A stretch of 64,000 bases of DNA, from contig CAJNCY010000005.1 in assembly GCA_905221375.1 (NCBI GenBank), forward strand, positions 62,001-126,000, read 5' to 3'. Source of the DNA: a bacterium. Lineage in GTDB: Bacteria > Bacillota > Bacilli > Lactobacillales > Streptococcaceae. Made by a program: the position numbers and the translations under genes. Below the pieces are notes generated by a model. That model made no database searches. It was not told the DNA's origin and worked only from the letters and a program-made list of their open reading frames with translations. Positions 47,933 through 57,335 of the stretch are shown here, one piece after another; the first letter of the stretch is position 1, and every line of letters starts with the position of its first letter.

Positions 47933-48157
47933 AACCAGGTCTTAAGAAAGCTCGTAAAGCATCACAATTTAGTAAACGTTAATTCGAAAGAATTACTATA
48001 CTTACAAAGAGCACCTTTAGGGGTGTTCTTTTTGTACTTTCTTATTAAATTGGTGCAATTGACACAGTTGTTGCGACTTTAGTCGCTTGCAAATGTGGCT
48101 GCAACCGGACAAGTCAGTTGTCTTAAAACGTTAATCAATACTATACTATCAACGTTT
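47933..48157. repeat. att copy 3 with rpsI tail, terminator and flank (right end of the island)
   Basis: The 28-bp core is at 47933-47960, then the same rpsI-end codons, AGAGCACC terminator and flank as 38628-38854. This is probably the chromosomal attR. DNA beyond it to about 48470 shows no gene. Confidence 0.88.
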
Positions 48158-48505
48158 CAAATCACTCGAAAGTTTACCTTATTGTTTCTTTTTATATTCT
48201 TAAAAAATCAAAAGCAACATAAGTCGTCAGCTCTTTATTATAAAAACATTAATTAGCATTCTAGTATTATCTTCAGTCTAAAATCAGTATTTTGAGTTGT
48301 ACGAAATCAGTTTTTGAATTTTGTCTAGTCTTACTTCATTTTCCCCTGAAGTTAAGTTTTTACTCAGCATCATTAGTTAAAAAGGAAAAAGAACTAGTTT
48401 TATATTTGGATTTGAAGTTTATAAAATTTTTAAAAGCTACAGAGAAACATGGTATAATGTAACTAAAGGAGGTAGCATATATCCTTAGATATAGATAAAG
48501 AAAAG

Positions 48506-48869
48506 ATGATAATCATGGGAGTAGCTTTTGAAAACCGATCCGTTTTTAAGAGTGTTTGGTATGCTTTAAGTACAAATATGATTGAAGGATGGCGACCTAC
48601 GGTTAGTGATATTGAAAAATTACGACATGAAGTTCTTGCTTTGGGATAGCTTAATGAAGCGTAAATGTTAGGAGTCTTATGACTATATTGATCTGGATAA
48701 TTTATATACCTATCCGGGTTCTTCAGTTCTAAGCAATAAGCAGGAAGAACGAGATGAGCAAAAAGCACGCGAGATGGAATATCATATGGTAGCAAGTCAT
48801 AGTTTGAAATTATTTATCAACCCTATTTTAGTTAATAGTTTAAAAGTAGTTTGTTTCACAACTACATAA
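48506..48869 (+). pseudogene. decayed VbhA-like antitoxin / Fic toxin remnant
   Basis: A 47-codon frame (48506-48649) contains STNMIEGWRPTVSDIEKL, close to the (S/T)NxxEG inhibitory helix of VbhA-type antitoxins. A second frame (48678-48869) has NLYTYPGSSVLSNKQ, like the N-terminal YPGTxVLKNK segment of Fic proteins, but the HPFxxGNGR catalytic motif is absent and the frame ends. Several stops lie between them. Only a scar of the module remains. Confidence 0.5.
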
Positions 48870-49007
48870 GCTTAAAAAGGTTGAAAAGTGATAACTCTTT
48901 AATAAACTCTTGGTTTGTTAAAAGATATTTTGTCCACTACATTTTTTCAATTGACTATTATTTGTCATAGATATAACAGATAGAACATTGCATTCAGAAT
49001 AACGAAA

Positions 49008-49036
49008 AACGCATCAAAAATGGTGCGTTCTGTTTT
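49008..49036 (+). terminator. terminator upstream of the GH31 gene
   Basis: AACGCATC-AAAAA-TGGTGCGTT hairpin with TTTTT, separating the island flank from the glycosidase gene. Confidence 0.65.
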
Positions 49037-49064
49037 TATGCTACAATAAAAGGAGGGAAACAAA

Positions 49065-51278
49065 GTGAAAATTTTTAAGGGAGAGTTTTATCGAATCTCT
49101 GTATTAACAGACAAGCTAGTAAGGTTAGAATACTCTCAAACTGGAAGTTTTGAGGATAGAACGACACAACTTATCTATAATAGAGATTTTGGCGAAGTTT
49201 CGTTAGATTATATCGAGACATCAAACGTACTAGATATTATGACGGACTATTTTCATTTGCACTTTAATAAAGGAGAATTTAACGCCGAAAATTTATTTAT
49301 AGAATTAAAAGGAAATTTTGCCGTATATGGTAGTCGCTGGTATTTTGGTGAATCGATTGAAACGTTAAAAGGAACAGCTCGGACTCTGGATAAGGCAGAT
49401 GGCGCAATCCCGTTAGAAGATGGGATTATTAGTCGAAATGGTATTGCCTTACTGGATGATTCTAAAGGATTTATTTGGGATGAACAGTCTGGTTATATTG
49501 AGAGAGAAAATCAAATTGACCTCTATTTCTTTGCCTATGGGCATGATTATAGAGGAGCAATCAGAGACTTTTACCATTTGACTGGCTCAACACCCTTGTT
49601 GCCAAGATATGCTTTAGGTAATTGGTGGAGTAGGTATTGGCCTTATACGTCGGATGAATACTTGAATTTGATAGACAGATTTAAAGCAGAGAAAATTCCA
49701 TTATCTATCGGTGTGTTAGATATGGATTGGCATATAACTGACATTCCAGCTCGTTTTGGAAGTGGCTGGACAGGCTATAGTTGGAATAGAAACTTAATAC
49801 CTAATCCAGAACAGTTATTGCAACAACTTCATGATAGAAAGTTAAAACTCTCCTTAAATGTCCATCCTGCTGATGGTATACGAGCTTATGAAGAAGCTTA
49901 TCCTCGAGTCGCCAAACGATTGGGGTTAAATGTAGAATTAGAGGAACCTGCCATTTTTGATTTTTTCAATCCATCCTTTAGGGAATCCTACTTTAAAGAT
50001 GTTCATTATAAGCTAGAAAAGCAGGGAGTAGATTTTTGGTGGATTGACTGGCAACAAGGGACACAAGGCATGTTGGATCCACTATGGCTTTTAAACCATT
50101 ATCACTATCAGGATAGTTGTAAAAATTCAGAAGGTGGCTTGATTTTATCAAGATATGCAGGTCCTGGTAGTCACCGCTACCCTGTTGGTTTTTCAGGGGA
50201 TACTATTATTAGTTGGAATTCCTTAAGATTTCAACCCTATTTTACAGCGACAGCATCTAATATCGGTTATAGTTGGTGGAGTCATGATATCGGTGGACAC
50301 ATGCTGGGGGATTATGACGAAGAGCTACAAACTAGATGGCTACAGTTTGGGGTTTTTAGTCCGATTACTCGATTACATAGTTCTAGAAGTCCCTTCAATA
50401 GTAAAGAACCTTGGTTTTTTTCAGAAACAACATCTAAGATTATGAAGAAATACCTTCGTTTGAGACATCAGATGATTCCATATCTATACACCATGAATGT
50501 AAAGACACATGAGGAAGGCGCCCCATTAATCAGCCCAATGTACTATTTCTACCCAGAGAATGATGAGAGCTATAATGTTCCAAATCAATACTTTTTTGGA
50601 ACAGAATTGATGGTGGCTCCCGTTGTAGAAAAGATGGATTTGGCATTTCAATCTGCAAAAGTAGATGTATGGTTCCCTGAAGGTGAATGGTATGACTTCT
50701 TTTCAGAGAAAAAATACACAGGTGGTATGAAGTTAGGTGTTTATAGGGACATTTCGACTATTCCTGTGTTTGCAAAAAGTGGTGCAATCATTCCCTTGGT
50801 TGGTTCTGAGATAGATATGGGGGTTGATTTGCCTGAAGTTGTAGATTGGTATGTATTCCCAGGAAAACAACATTCTTTTGAAATGGTTGAAGATCAAAAT
50901 GGTCAAAGATATAAAACAAGATTATCGATTGATTGGGAAATGGGCGTGGTAGAGTTAGCATTACAAGGCGATTCTAGTATCCTTCCAAGCAATAGAAGGC
51001 ATAGAATTCATTTTAAAGGAACGAATGTGTCTATCATTGAATTGCCAAATAAGAATGCTACAGCTGGATTTGAATATAAAGATAATAAAACAACATCTCT
51101 AAATGACGAAGTTTTTAGACTACTAAAGACGGCTTCTCTTCCATATGAATTAAAAGATAGATTGTTAAATCAATTCATCAATGCTAAAAATTCTCATGAG
51201 TTAATGAATATCTTGCATCATCAGGATAAGGAATTGAGAGGACGTTTGTTGGAAATGATATTTACTAGCCAAAACTAA
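49065..51278 (+). CDS. glycoside hydrolase family 31 (alpha-glucosidase type)
   Basis: A 737-aa cytosolic enzyme (no signal peptide) starting at GTG after AGGAGGG. The family-31 barrel is clear: LDMDWHIT (D219), the nucleophile region WWIDWQQG with D328, the acid/base FSGDTIISW with D379, and WWSHDIGGHM. The nucleophile segment lacks the common D-M-N-E sequence, placing it in a divergent subgroup related to the pneumococcal gene between the PTS genes and gpx. It probably removes alpha-linked glucose or a related sugar from small oligosaccharides. Substrate not provable here. Confidence 0.88.
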   Translation: MKIFKGEFYRISVLTDKLVRLEYSQTGSFEDRTTQLIYNRDFGEVSLDYIETSNVLDIMTDYFHLHFNKGEFNAENLFIELKGNFAVYGSRWYFGESIETLKGTARTLDKADGAIPLEDGIISRNGIALLDDSKGFIWDEQSGYIERENQIDLYFFAYGHDYRGAIRDFYHLTGSTPLLPRYALGNWWSRYWPYTSDEYLNLIDRFKAEKIPLSIGVLDMDWHITDIPARFGSGWTGYSWNRNLIPNPEQLLQQLHDRKLKLSLNVHPADGIRAYEEAYPRVAKRLGLNVELEEPAIFDFFNPSFRESYFKDVHYKLEKQGVDFWWIDWQQGTQGMLDPLWLLNHYHYQDSCKNSEGGLILSRYAGPGSHRYPVGFSGDTIISWNSLRFQPYFTATASNIGYSWWSHDIGGHMLGDYDEELQTRWLQFGVFSPITRLHSSRSPFNSKEPWFFSETTSKIMKKYLRLRHQMIPYLYTMNVKTHEEGAPLISPMYYFYPENDESYNVPNQYFFGTELMVAPVVEKMDLAFQSAKVDVWFPEGEWYDFFSEKKYTGGMKLGVYRDISTIPVFAKSGAIIPLVGSEIDMGVDLPEVVDWYVFPGKQHSFEMVEDQNGQRYKTRLSIDWEMGVVELALQGDSSILPSNRRHRIHFKGTNVSIIELPNKNATAGFEYKDNKTTSLNDEVFRLLKTASLPYELKDRLLNQFINAKNSHELMNILHHQDKELRGRLLEMIFTSQN

Positions 51279-51348
51279 TTGAGACATTTCGTACACAATT
51301 TCTATTCTTTAAGTGCTAATTATTTATTTTTTAATGTGTAATAGTTTT

Positions 51349-51409
51349 ACATCTCTATGCTTATTGACTTGTATTTTAGTAATTACAAGTTTGGCATAGG
51401 GATGTTTTT
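51349..51409 (+). terminator. long bipartite hairpin after the GH31 gene
   Basis: ACATCTCTATGC / GCATAGGGATGT with an inner ACTTGT/ACAAGT stem and a T tail, 70 bases after the stop. Confidence 0.65.
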
Positions 51410-51486
51410 ATGATTTTAAAGACTTTTTGCCCAGCCTCTTTTTTAAACTAAACAAGAGCAAATTTTTAAAGGTAACTTTTCAAAGT

Positions 51487-51516
51487 AACTTCCACTTGCC
51501 TGACCGAAGTGGAAGT
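51487..51516. repeat. short hairpin before the BOX copy
   Basis: AACTTCCACTT / AAGTGGAAGTT with a short loop. Role unknown; it may be a terminator for upstream transcription, but no T-run follows. Confidence 0.4.
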
Positions 51517-51547
51517 TAGTCTGAAAGGGATTTTTATGGTGGAATTA

Positions 51548-51654
51548 ATACTCTTCGAAAATCAAATTCAAACCACGTCAGCGTCGCCTTACCGTACTCA
51601 AGTACAGCTTGCGGCTAGCTTCTTAGTTTGCTTTTTGATTTTCATTGAGTATAA
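51548..51654 (+). repeat. BOX element (A-C, no complete boxB)
   Basis: ATACTCTTCGAAAATCAAAT start and TTTTCATTGAGTATAA end. The middle ACTCAAGTACAGCTTGCGGC lacks the usual dyad. Upstream of the POT transporter. Confidence 0.85.
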
Positions 51655-51765
51655 GTATGAGACGGTAGATTTTTTCAGAAAATTTTCTAAAACAAACAGG
51701 ATTTGTTTGACATTTATTTGAAAATTCTGTAAAATGAATTATTATATCGTTCGAGGAGAATATAT

Positions 51766-53238
51766 ATGGAAAAACAGAAAACATTTTTTGGACATCCTAT
51801 TGGCTTGTCCACCCTCTTCTTTACAGAGATGTGGGAGCGCTTTTCTTACTATGGGATGCGAGCTATCCTACTTTACTATATGTACTATAGTGTACAAGAT
51901 GGTGGGTTGGGGATGGATAAGACCACAGCTGCATCGGTTATGGCGATTTATGGCTCGCTGGTATTTTTATCCTCGGTTGTCGGTGGTTTTGTCAGTGACC
52001 GTATTTTAGGAAGTCGTAAGACCGTCTTTTACGGTGGGATTCTGATTATGCTAGGGCATATTGCTTTGGCAACACCTTTTGGACAAGTGGCTCTCTATCT
52101 TTCTATTGCCTTGATTATCTTTGGTACTGGATTTTTAAAACCCAATATCTCAGATATGGTTGGGGGAATTTATGAGAAAGAGGATGATAGACGGGATGCA
52201 GGATTTAGTATCTTTGTCTTTGGTATTAACTTAGGTGCCTTCGTTGCCCCTTATTTAGTGGGTTATCTAGGTCAGGAAGTCAATTTCCATCTAGGTTTCT
52301 CATTAGCTGCCATTGGGATGTTCTTTGGTCTTGTGAAATATGTTTTAGATGGGAAGAAATACCTGCCTGAATCAAGTCTTTACCCCACTGATCCACTTTC
52401 ACAGAAGGAGCAGCAGACCTTGATTAAACGCTTGCTGATTACACTTGTCATGGTTGTTCTGGTGGTTCTAGGTTTAGTCTTTACTCACCAATTTAACGTG
52501 GATATGATTGTTAATATCTTTACAGTGATTGCGGTAATCATTCCAATCTACTATTTCTTCAAAATTTTATCTAGTCAGAAAATAACTGCTACTGAGAGAT
52601 CCCGAGTATTTGCCTACATTCCTCTATTTATCGCTGGAGTCCTCTTCTGGTCTATTGAGGAGCAGGGTTCTGTTGTTCTTGCTCTATTTGCGGATGATCA
52701 GACTCGACTTTACTTTAATGCATTTGGGAATCAAATTCATTTCCCATCTAGCTTTTTCCAAAGTATCAATCCACTTTTCATTATGATTTATGTGCCGATT
52801 TTTGCGTGGTTGTGGGGGAAAATGGGTAACAAGCAACCGTCCTCTTCTAAGAAATTTGCTTACGGTTTATTTGCGGCAGGTTTATCCTTCTTGTGGATGA
52901 TGTTACCGGGGATGCTCTTTGGGGTAGATGTTAAGGTCAGTCCTTTCTGGTTGATTATGAGTTGGGCTATTGTGATTGTGGGGGAAATGTTGATTTCGCC
53001 TATTGGTCTATCAGTCACTACTAAGCTAGCACCAAAATCCTTCCAAGCACAAATGATGTCTATCTGGTTCTTGAGTAATGCTGCTGCCCAAGCTATCAAT
53101 GCTCAAATTGTAAAATTTTATACAAGCGAAACTGAAGTCGCTTACTATGGAATTGTTGGAGGAATTACGATTGCATTCAGTATTATCTTATTCTTCTACG
53201 TTCCACGTATTGAAAAACTGATGTCTGGTATCAAATAG
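51766..53238 (+). CDS. dtpT: proton-dependent di/tripeptide transporter (POT family)
   Basis: A 490-aa major-facilitator membrane protein of 14 helices. The POT signature is present: FFTEMWERFSYYGMRAILLYY (ExxERF at residues about 17-22) and a second family motif around FGINLGAFVAPYLVG. Imports small peptides using the proton gradient, useful for amino-acid-auxotrophic streptococci. CGAGGAGAA precedes the ATG; the promoter lies in the BOX-proximal gap. Confidence 0.92.
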   Translation: MEKQKTFFGHPIGLSTLFFTEMWERFSYYGMRAILLYYMYYSVQDGGLGMDKTTAASVMAIYGSLVFLSSVVGGFVSDRILGSRKTVFYGGILIMLGHIALATPFGQVALYLSIALIIFGTGFLKPNISDMVGGIYEKEDDRRDAGFSIFVFGINLGAFVAPYLVGYLGQEVNFHLGFSLAAIGMFFGLVKYVLDGKKYLPESSLYPTDPLSQKEQQTLIKRLLITLVMVVLVVLGLVFTHQFNVDMIVNIFTVIAVIIPIYYFFKILSSQKITATERSRVFAYIPLFIAGVLFWSIEEQGSVVLALFADDQTRLYFNAFGNQIHFPSSFFQSINPLFIMIYVPIFAWLWGKMGNKQPSSSKKFAYGLFAAGLSFLWMMLPGMLFGVDVKVSPFWLIMSWAIVIVGEMLISPIGLSVTTKLAPKSFQAQMMSIWFLSNAAAQAINAQIVKFYTSETEVAYYGIVGGITIAFSIILFFYVPRIEKLMSGIK

Positions 53239-53410
53239 AGAAAAACTGGAATTGCCGTACGTATTTTAAAAGTTAGAGCAATTATTCATTCAAAGGATTT
53301 AGTTCTGTATTGTACAGGGCTAAGTCCTTTTAGTTTGATGAAAATTCACGATGTTTCTGATATTCCTAGTAGACATTTGTCAACTTTTTTTATTTAAGCC
53401 AAAGCCAATC

Positions 53411-53461
53411 AAAAAATCTCACTATTCATTAGGCTAAAGGAGACCTAATCATAGCGAGATT
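53411..53461 (-). terminator. terminator of the gpx operon
   Basis: On the minus strand AATCTCGCTATGATTAGG pairs with CCTAATGAATAGTGAGATT, followed by TTTTTTG. Confidence 0.7.
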
Positions 53462-53467
53462 GTGAAA

Positions 53468-53944
53468 TTATAGTAGGGTTTGTATGGCCTCTTCAATCTG
53501 TTTAGGATCTGTTTTTGAAGAGAAGCGTTCAAATACCTGTCCATCTCGACCGATGAGAAACTTAGCGAAATTCCATTCGATTCGTTTTCCTAGTGGGCCA
53601 GATTTCTGGTCTTTTAACCAAACATAGAGAGGGTCCGCTTCTTTGCCGTTGACTTTGACCTTGGCAAAACGAGGAAAAGTAGTCTGATAGTGTAGGCTAC
53701 AGAAGTTGTTGATTTCCTCTGCATTGCCGGGTGCTTGTCCCATAAACTGATTACAAGGGAAGTCTAAAATCTCAAATCCTTGTTCTTGATAGCGGTCATA
53801 GAGTTCTTGGAGTCCTTGGTACTGGGGCGTTAAACCACATCCAGTAGCAGTGTTGACAACCAAAAGAACCTTATCACGATAGGCATCTAGGGGAGTTTCT
53901 TGATTGTCTTGATTTAAGACTGAAAAATCGTATAGTGAAGTCAT
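53468..53944 (-). CDS. glutathione peroxidase-like thiol peroxidase (BsaA)
   Basis: A 158-aa Gpx with cysteine in place of selenocysteine (NTATGCGLTPQY, C at about 36), the FPCNQF loop with the second Cys and Gln, and IEWNFAKFLI with the Trp-Asn of the active site. It reduces peroxides with thioredoxin or glutathione. It overlaps the upstream membrane-protein gene by four bases and ends the XRE-led operon. Confidence 0.92.
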   Translation of the reverse strand: MTSLYDFSVLNQDNQETPLDAYRDKVLLVVNTATGCGLTPQYQGLQELYDRYQEQGFEILDFPCNQFMGQAPGNAEEINNFCSLHYQTTFPRFAKVKVNGKEADPLYVWLKDQKSGPLGKRIEWNFAKFLIGRDGQVFERFSSKTDPKQIEEAIQTLL

Positions 53945-54519
53945 TGATTGCTTTTCTCTTTCTGCTTGGTATTTTTAGGAGTTTTTTCCTCCTGTAGGGA
54001 TAGAAATCCGTAGGTCAGAGTTCCAAAAATGCTACCGATAATCAGGCCATACATCAGTAAAGGAAGGCTTTTGTCGAATTGCATGAGTAACTTCACAAAA
54101 TCTGGAAGTGACATCTGCTGAACGAACATTTTATGAAAGATGAGTAAGGTAAAGAAGCCAATCTGAAGACCGATAAACACAACCCAGCTTCGAAATTTGA
54201 TTTGGCCTTTGCTGTAGGTCTTGAGGATGATTTCTGACTTGTCATCTTTTTCCAGATGGAGTTCTTTGACGGCTCTTTGAGTTTTTAAAGTAATGAAAAA
54301 AATGAGTCCAGAGTAAATGTAGGGCATGGCATAGCGAACCACCTCTATGAAGCGTCCAAATAACAGATAAAACAAGAAGAGGAAGAAGGAAGAATAAATG
54401 ATTTGAACCATAGAACGGGCACAAGCCTTGTAGATAATCTCTTGTCGGCATTCATCAAAAGGGCCTTGAATATGAAAGAGATTTCGGAGTAGGCGAGTGG
54501 TTAAGTCTTCTTTTTTCAT
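53941..54519 (-). CDS. DUF3278-like membrane protein
   Basis: A 192-aa protein with a cytosolic N-terminus (LLRNLFHIQGPFDECRQEI) and four membrane helices in two pairs. The N-terminal I-x-GPxDE(C/Y) motif is shared with the 180-aa protein upstream, marking one family. It overlaps gpx by four bases. Function unknown; such clusters with a small XRE regulator are common in streptococci. Confidence 0.75.
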   Translation of the reverse strand: MKKEDLTTRLLRNLFHIQGPFDECRQEIIYKACARSMVQIIYSSFFLFLFYLLFGRFIEVVRYAMPYIYSGLIFFITLKTQRAVKELHLEKDDKSEIILKTYSKGQIKFRSWVVFIGLQIGFFTLLIFHKMFVQQMSLPDFVKLLMQFDKSLPLLMYGLIIGSIFGTLTYGFLSLQEEKTPKNTKQKEKSNQ

Positions 54520-54545
54520 GCTAGTAACCTCCTAAATGAGCGGTT

Positions 54546-54872
54546 TTACTGACTTTCTTTTACGAATTGATAGAGATAATAAAGATAAGTAATAGAAGAA
54601 AGGCTAGCGATAGTCAGCAGTAAATAATAATTCCAATTGCCTGAGACGAGCATCAGTTGTGGTAAAGATAGAATTATAAAGTATAGTGCTAAGTTGAGTA
54701 TGCGCGTTTTTGGGGAGTCAATCTTTAGATAAGTCAGTCCTTTGTTAAGTGCTAGAATAAAGACTAGCACGAGGAATGTCTCGTCGATTGGCAAGTTCCC
54801 TGAAATGATGATGAAGATGAGTAGAGAACTGAACAAAAGATGATAGGTCAGTAAAGTTACTAATGATTTCAT
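54546..54872 (-). CDS. small membrane protein of the XRE-led operon
   Basis: A 108-aa protein of three to four membrane helices. The start at 54872 (MKSLVTLLTY) follows AGGAGGTATCCT; the frame open to 54929 lacks a site and overlaps the next gene. No family recognised. Confidence 0.7.
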   Translation of the reverse strand: MKSLVTLLTYHLLFSSLLIFIIISGNLPIDETFLVLVFILALNKGLTYLKIDSPKTRILNLALYFIILSLPQLMLVSGNWNYYLLLTIASLSSITYLYYLYQFVKESQ

Positions 54873-54882
54873 AGGATACCTC

Positions 54883-55125
54883 CTAATCCTGGTCTTTTTT
54901 AGCTCTTGCAATACGAAGTGAGTCGACAATATGCATCATCACTCCGAAAAAGAAAGCTCCCAGTATAGTTTTAAAAATATGTTTTGTATTTAGAAGAGAA
55001 CTGATAAAATTTGGATTTTCACTTGTTAGGGTATCAATGAGTGGAATTATAAAAAACATCCATAGACCAAAGAACAAACCTGCTTTCAGACTAGAATAAC
55101 GTAACTGTTTCTTTTCTTTTTTCAT
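54883..55125 (-). CDS. partial duplicate of the 180-aa DUF3278-like protein
   Basis: An 80-aa protein starting at 55125 (AGGAGGAAACTC before ATG). It aligns throughout with the C-terminal 75 residues of the 180-aa neighbour (SLKAGLFFGLWMFFI in both), with two helices and RIARAKKDQD at the end. It lacks the N-terminal GPLDEY region. A 45-bp identical DNA repeat shows the duplication. It may be a modulator or merely a remnant with a good ribosome site. Confidence 0.7.
   Translation of the reverse strand: MKKEKKQLRYSSLKAGLFFGLWMFFIIPLIDTLTSENPNFISSLLNTKHIFKTILGAFFFGVMMHIVDSLRIARAKKDQD
55047..55091. repeat. 45-bp direct repeat, copy 1
   Basis: Identical to 55306-55350; begins TTATAAAAAACATCC. 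It reflects the tandem duplication of the membrane-protein gene. Confidence 0.85.
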
Positions 55126-55135
55126 GAGTTTCCTC

Positions 55136-55678
55136 CTAATCATTATCCTGATCTTCCTTGGCTTTTGCAATGCGACGGGAGATGAGGAACTGTATGCTTG
55201 CTCCGAAGAAGATAGAACCGAGAATGCTTGATACACCATTTCTTATAGTGAGAAGAGAATGAAAATAGTCCTGACCTTCACCTATGAGTATATGTAGAAG
55301 AGGCGTTATAAAAAACATCCATAGACCAAAGAACAAACCTGCTTTCAGACCAGGATAGTGTAGTTGCTTACTTTCTTTCTCACTCAGCATATCTGGATCA
55401 ATAGCTGTAATCCCTGTTTTTTTCATTTGGTAGGTGACATAGCCAGCAGCGATGAGGGCAATCACTAAAATCAGAGGAGGATAGATTAGAGCCACTTCTT
55501 GAGGGTATTTATAGGCCAGAAGGAGTGGAATAAGATTTCCGAAAATCATCAGATAAAAGAGGACGATAAAGACTTGGTTCCCAATACTATCGGCCTCACG
55601 CCGTTTGTATTCGTCAAGGGGACCAGAAATACCGTATGTGCGCTTGATCAGTTTTTCAGTGAAGGTTTCTTTTTTCAT
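55136..55678 (-). CDS. DUF3278-like membrane protein, full length
   Basis: A 180-aa protein with the family N-terminus (TYGISGPLDEYKRREADS) and two helix pairs (about 35-75 and 115-165). First membrane gene after the XRE regulator, 15 bases downstream. Function unknown; regulators of this kind usually govern the membrane genes they precede. Confidence 0.75.
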   Translation of the reverse strand: MKKETFTEKLIKRTYGISGPLDEYKRREADSIGNQVFIVLFYLMIFGNLIPLLLAYKYPQEVALIYPPLILVIALIAAGYVTYQMKKTGITAIDPDMLSEKESKQLHYPGLKAGLFFGLWMFFITPLLHILIGEGQDYFHSLLTIRNGVSSILGSIFFGASIQFLISRRIAKAKEDQDND

Positions 55679-55693
55679 GAGTTGGCTCCTTTT

Positions 55694-55888
55694 TTAAAAG
55701 TTATTATCCCAAAAGAGACTGTTGAGGTCAGTTTGGAGGCTACGGGCGAGATTGAGACAGAGTTCCAGAGTTGGATTGTACTTGTCGTTCTCAATCATGT
55801 TGATAGTTTGTCTGGAGACGCCGATATCCTGGGCGAGCTCGAGCTGGGAAATGCCCAGTTCCTTGCGAAATTCTTTCACACGATTCAT
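55694..55888 (-). CDS. XRE-family regulator
   Basis: A 64-aa single HTH (KEFRKELGISQLELAQDIGV, SRQTINMIENDKYNPTLEL) of the short YozG/Cro type. First gene of the operon that ends with gpx, so it likely represses or autoregulates the operon from the gap to rsmH. Intact. Confidence 0.88.
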   Translation of the reverse strand: MNRVKEFRKELGISQLELAQDIGVSRQTINMIENDKYNPTLELCLNLARSLQTDLNSLFWDNNF

Positions 55889-56054
55889 CTGTTCTCCTTT
55901 CTGATTTGTGTCGTATATATTTGACTACATTATATTCTTCTATAGAGTGAATGTCAAGCATATTTGACATATTTCTTAAAGAAATCTGACTTGTTTTTGA
56001 CCTATTTGTCTGACTAGTGCAAGCTAGTCGGATTTGTGGTAAAATAGATAGGAT

Positions 56055-57005
56055 ATGACAAAAGAATTTCATCATGTAACGGTCTTACTCCACGAAACGA
56101 TTGATATGCTCGACGTAAAGCCTGACGGTATCTACGTTGATGCGACTTTGGGTGGAGCAGGCCATAGCGAATATTTATTAAGTAAATTAAGTGAAAAAGG
56201 CCATCTCTATGCCTTTGACCAAGACCAGAATGCCATTGACAATGCGCAAAAACGCTTGGCACCCTACATTGAAAAGGGAATGGTGACTTTTATCAAGGAT
56301 AACTTCCGTCATTTACAGGCACGTTTGCTCGAAGCTGGTGTTCAGGAAATTGATGGAATTTGTTATGACTTGGGAGTGTCTAGTCCTCAGCTGGATCAGC
56401 GTGAGCGTGGTTTTTCTTATAAAAAGGATGCGCCACTGGACATGCGAATGAATCAGGATGCTAGTCTGACAGCCTATGAAGTGGTGAACCACTATGACTA
56501 TCATGATTTGGTCCGAATTTTCTTCAAGTATGGCGAGGATAAATTCTCTAAACAGATTGCGCGTAAGATTGAACAAGCTCGAGAAGTCAAGCCAATCGAG
56601 ACAACGACTGAGTTGGCAGAGATTATCAAGTCGGCTAAACCTGCCAAGGAGCTCAAGAAGAAGGGTCATCCTGCTAAGCAGATTTTCCAGGCTATTCGAA
56701 TTGAAGTTAACGATGAACTGGGGGCGGCAGATGAATCTATCCAGCAGGCTATGGAGATGTTGGCTCTAGATGGTAGAATCTCAGTGATTACTTTCCATTC
56801 CTTAGAAGACCGCTTGACCAAGCAATTGTTCAAGGAAGCTTCAACGGTGGAAGTTCCCAAAGGTTTACCTTTCATCCCAGATGATCTCAAGCCTAAGATG
56901 GAATTGGTGTCCCGAAAGCCAATCTTGCCAAGTGCAGAAGAATTAGAAGCCAATAACCGCTCGCACTCAGCTAAGTTGCGCGTGGCTAGAAAAATTCACA
57001 AGTAA
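56055..57005 (+). CDS. rsmH: 16S rRNA (cytosine1402-N4)-methyltransferase
   Basis: A 316-aa SAM-dependent enzyme acting on C1402 in the ribosomal P site. The SAM motif is [25 protein letters not shown] and [12 protein letters not shown] are family hallmarks. It starts the division/wall cluster; ftsL follows nine bases later. Confidence 0.96.
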   Translation: MTKEFHHVTVLLHETIDMLDVKPDGIYVDATLGGAGHSEYLLSKLSEKGHLYAFDQDQNAIDNAQKRLAPYIEKGMVTFIKDNFRHLQARLLEAGVQEIDGICYDLGVSSPQLDQRERGFSYKKDAPLDMRMNQDASLTAYEVVNHYDYHDLVRIFFKYGEDKFSKQIARKIEQAREVKPIETTTELAEIIKSAKPAKELKKKGHPAKQIFQAIRIEVNDELGAADESIQQAMEMLALDGRISVITFHSLEDRLTKQLFKEASTVEVPKGLPFIPDDLKPKMELVSRKPILPSAEELEANNRSHSAKLRVARKIHK

Positions 57006-57014
57006 GAGGAAAAA

Positions 57015-57332
57015 ATGGTAGATAAAAAAGAAACAACCAGTCAATTCTTGCAGAGTCGTATAAAAAAATTCTCCCGTGTGGAGAAGGCTTTTTATCTTTC
57101 CATTGCGTTTACAGCTCTCGTTTTGGCGCTTAGTATTATTTTTATGCAGACTCGACTCCTACAAGTACAAAATGATCTGACAAAAATCAATGCGCAGATA
57201 GAGGAGAAGAAGACAGAGTTGGATGATGCCAAACAAGAGGTAAATGAATTGTTGAGGGCAGAACGCTTGAAAGAAATCGCAAATTCTAAGGACTTAAAAT
57301 TGAATAACGAGAATATTCGATCAGCGGAGTAA
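57015..57332 (+). CDS. ftsL: cell division protein FtsL
   Basis: A 105-aa bitopic protein: short cytosolic N-terminus, one helix (about 28-48, YLSIAFTALVLALSIIFMQT), then an extracellular leucine-zipper coiled coil (VQNDLTKINAQIEEKKTEL onward). It joins DivIC/FtsB at the septum. Size, order and position between rsmH and pbpX support the call. Confidence 0.92.
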   Translation: MVDKKETTSQFLQSRIKKFSRVEKAFYLSIAFTALVLALSIIFMQTRLLQVQNDLTKINAQIEEKKTELDDAKQEVNELLRAERLKEIANSKDLKLNNENIRSAE

Positions 57333-57335
57333 GAT

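Noticed and set aside
30010..48157. Island as a prophage
   Set aside because: No capsid, terminase, portal, holin or lysin genes; the Rep and FtsK-like genes point to an IME/ICE origin.
30010..48157. Island as a full conjugative ICE
   Set aside because: No VirB4, VirB6 or other pore genes are present; only mobilisation-type parts are seen.
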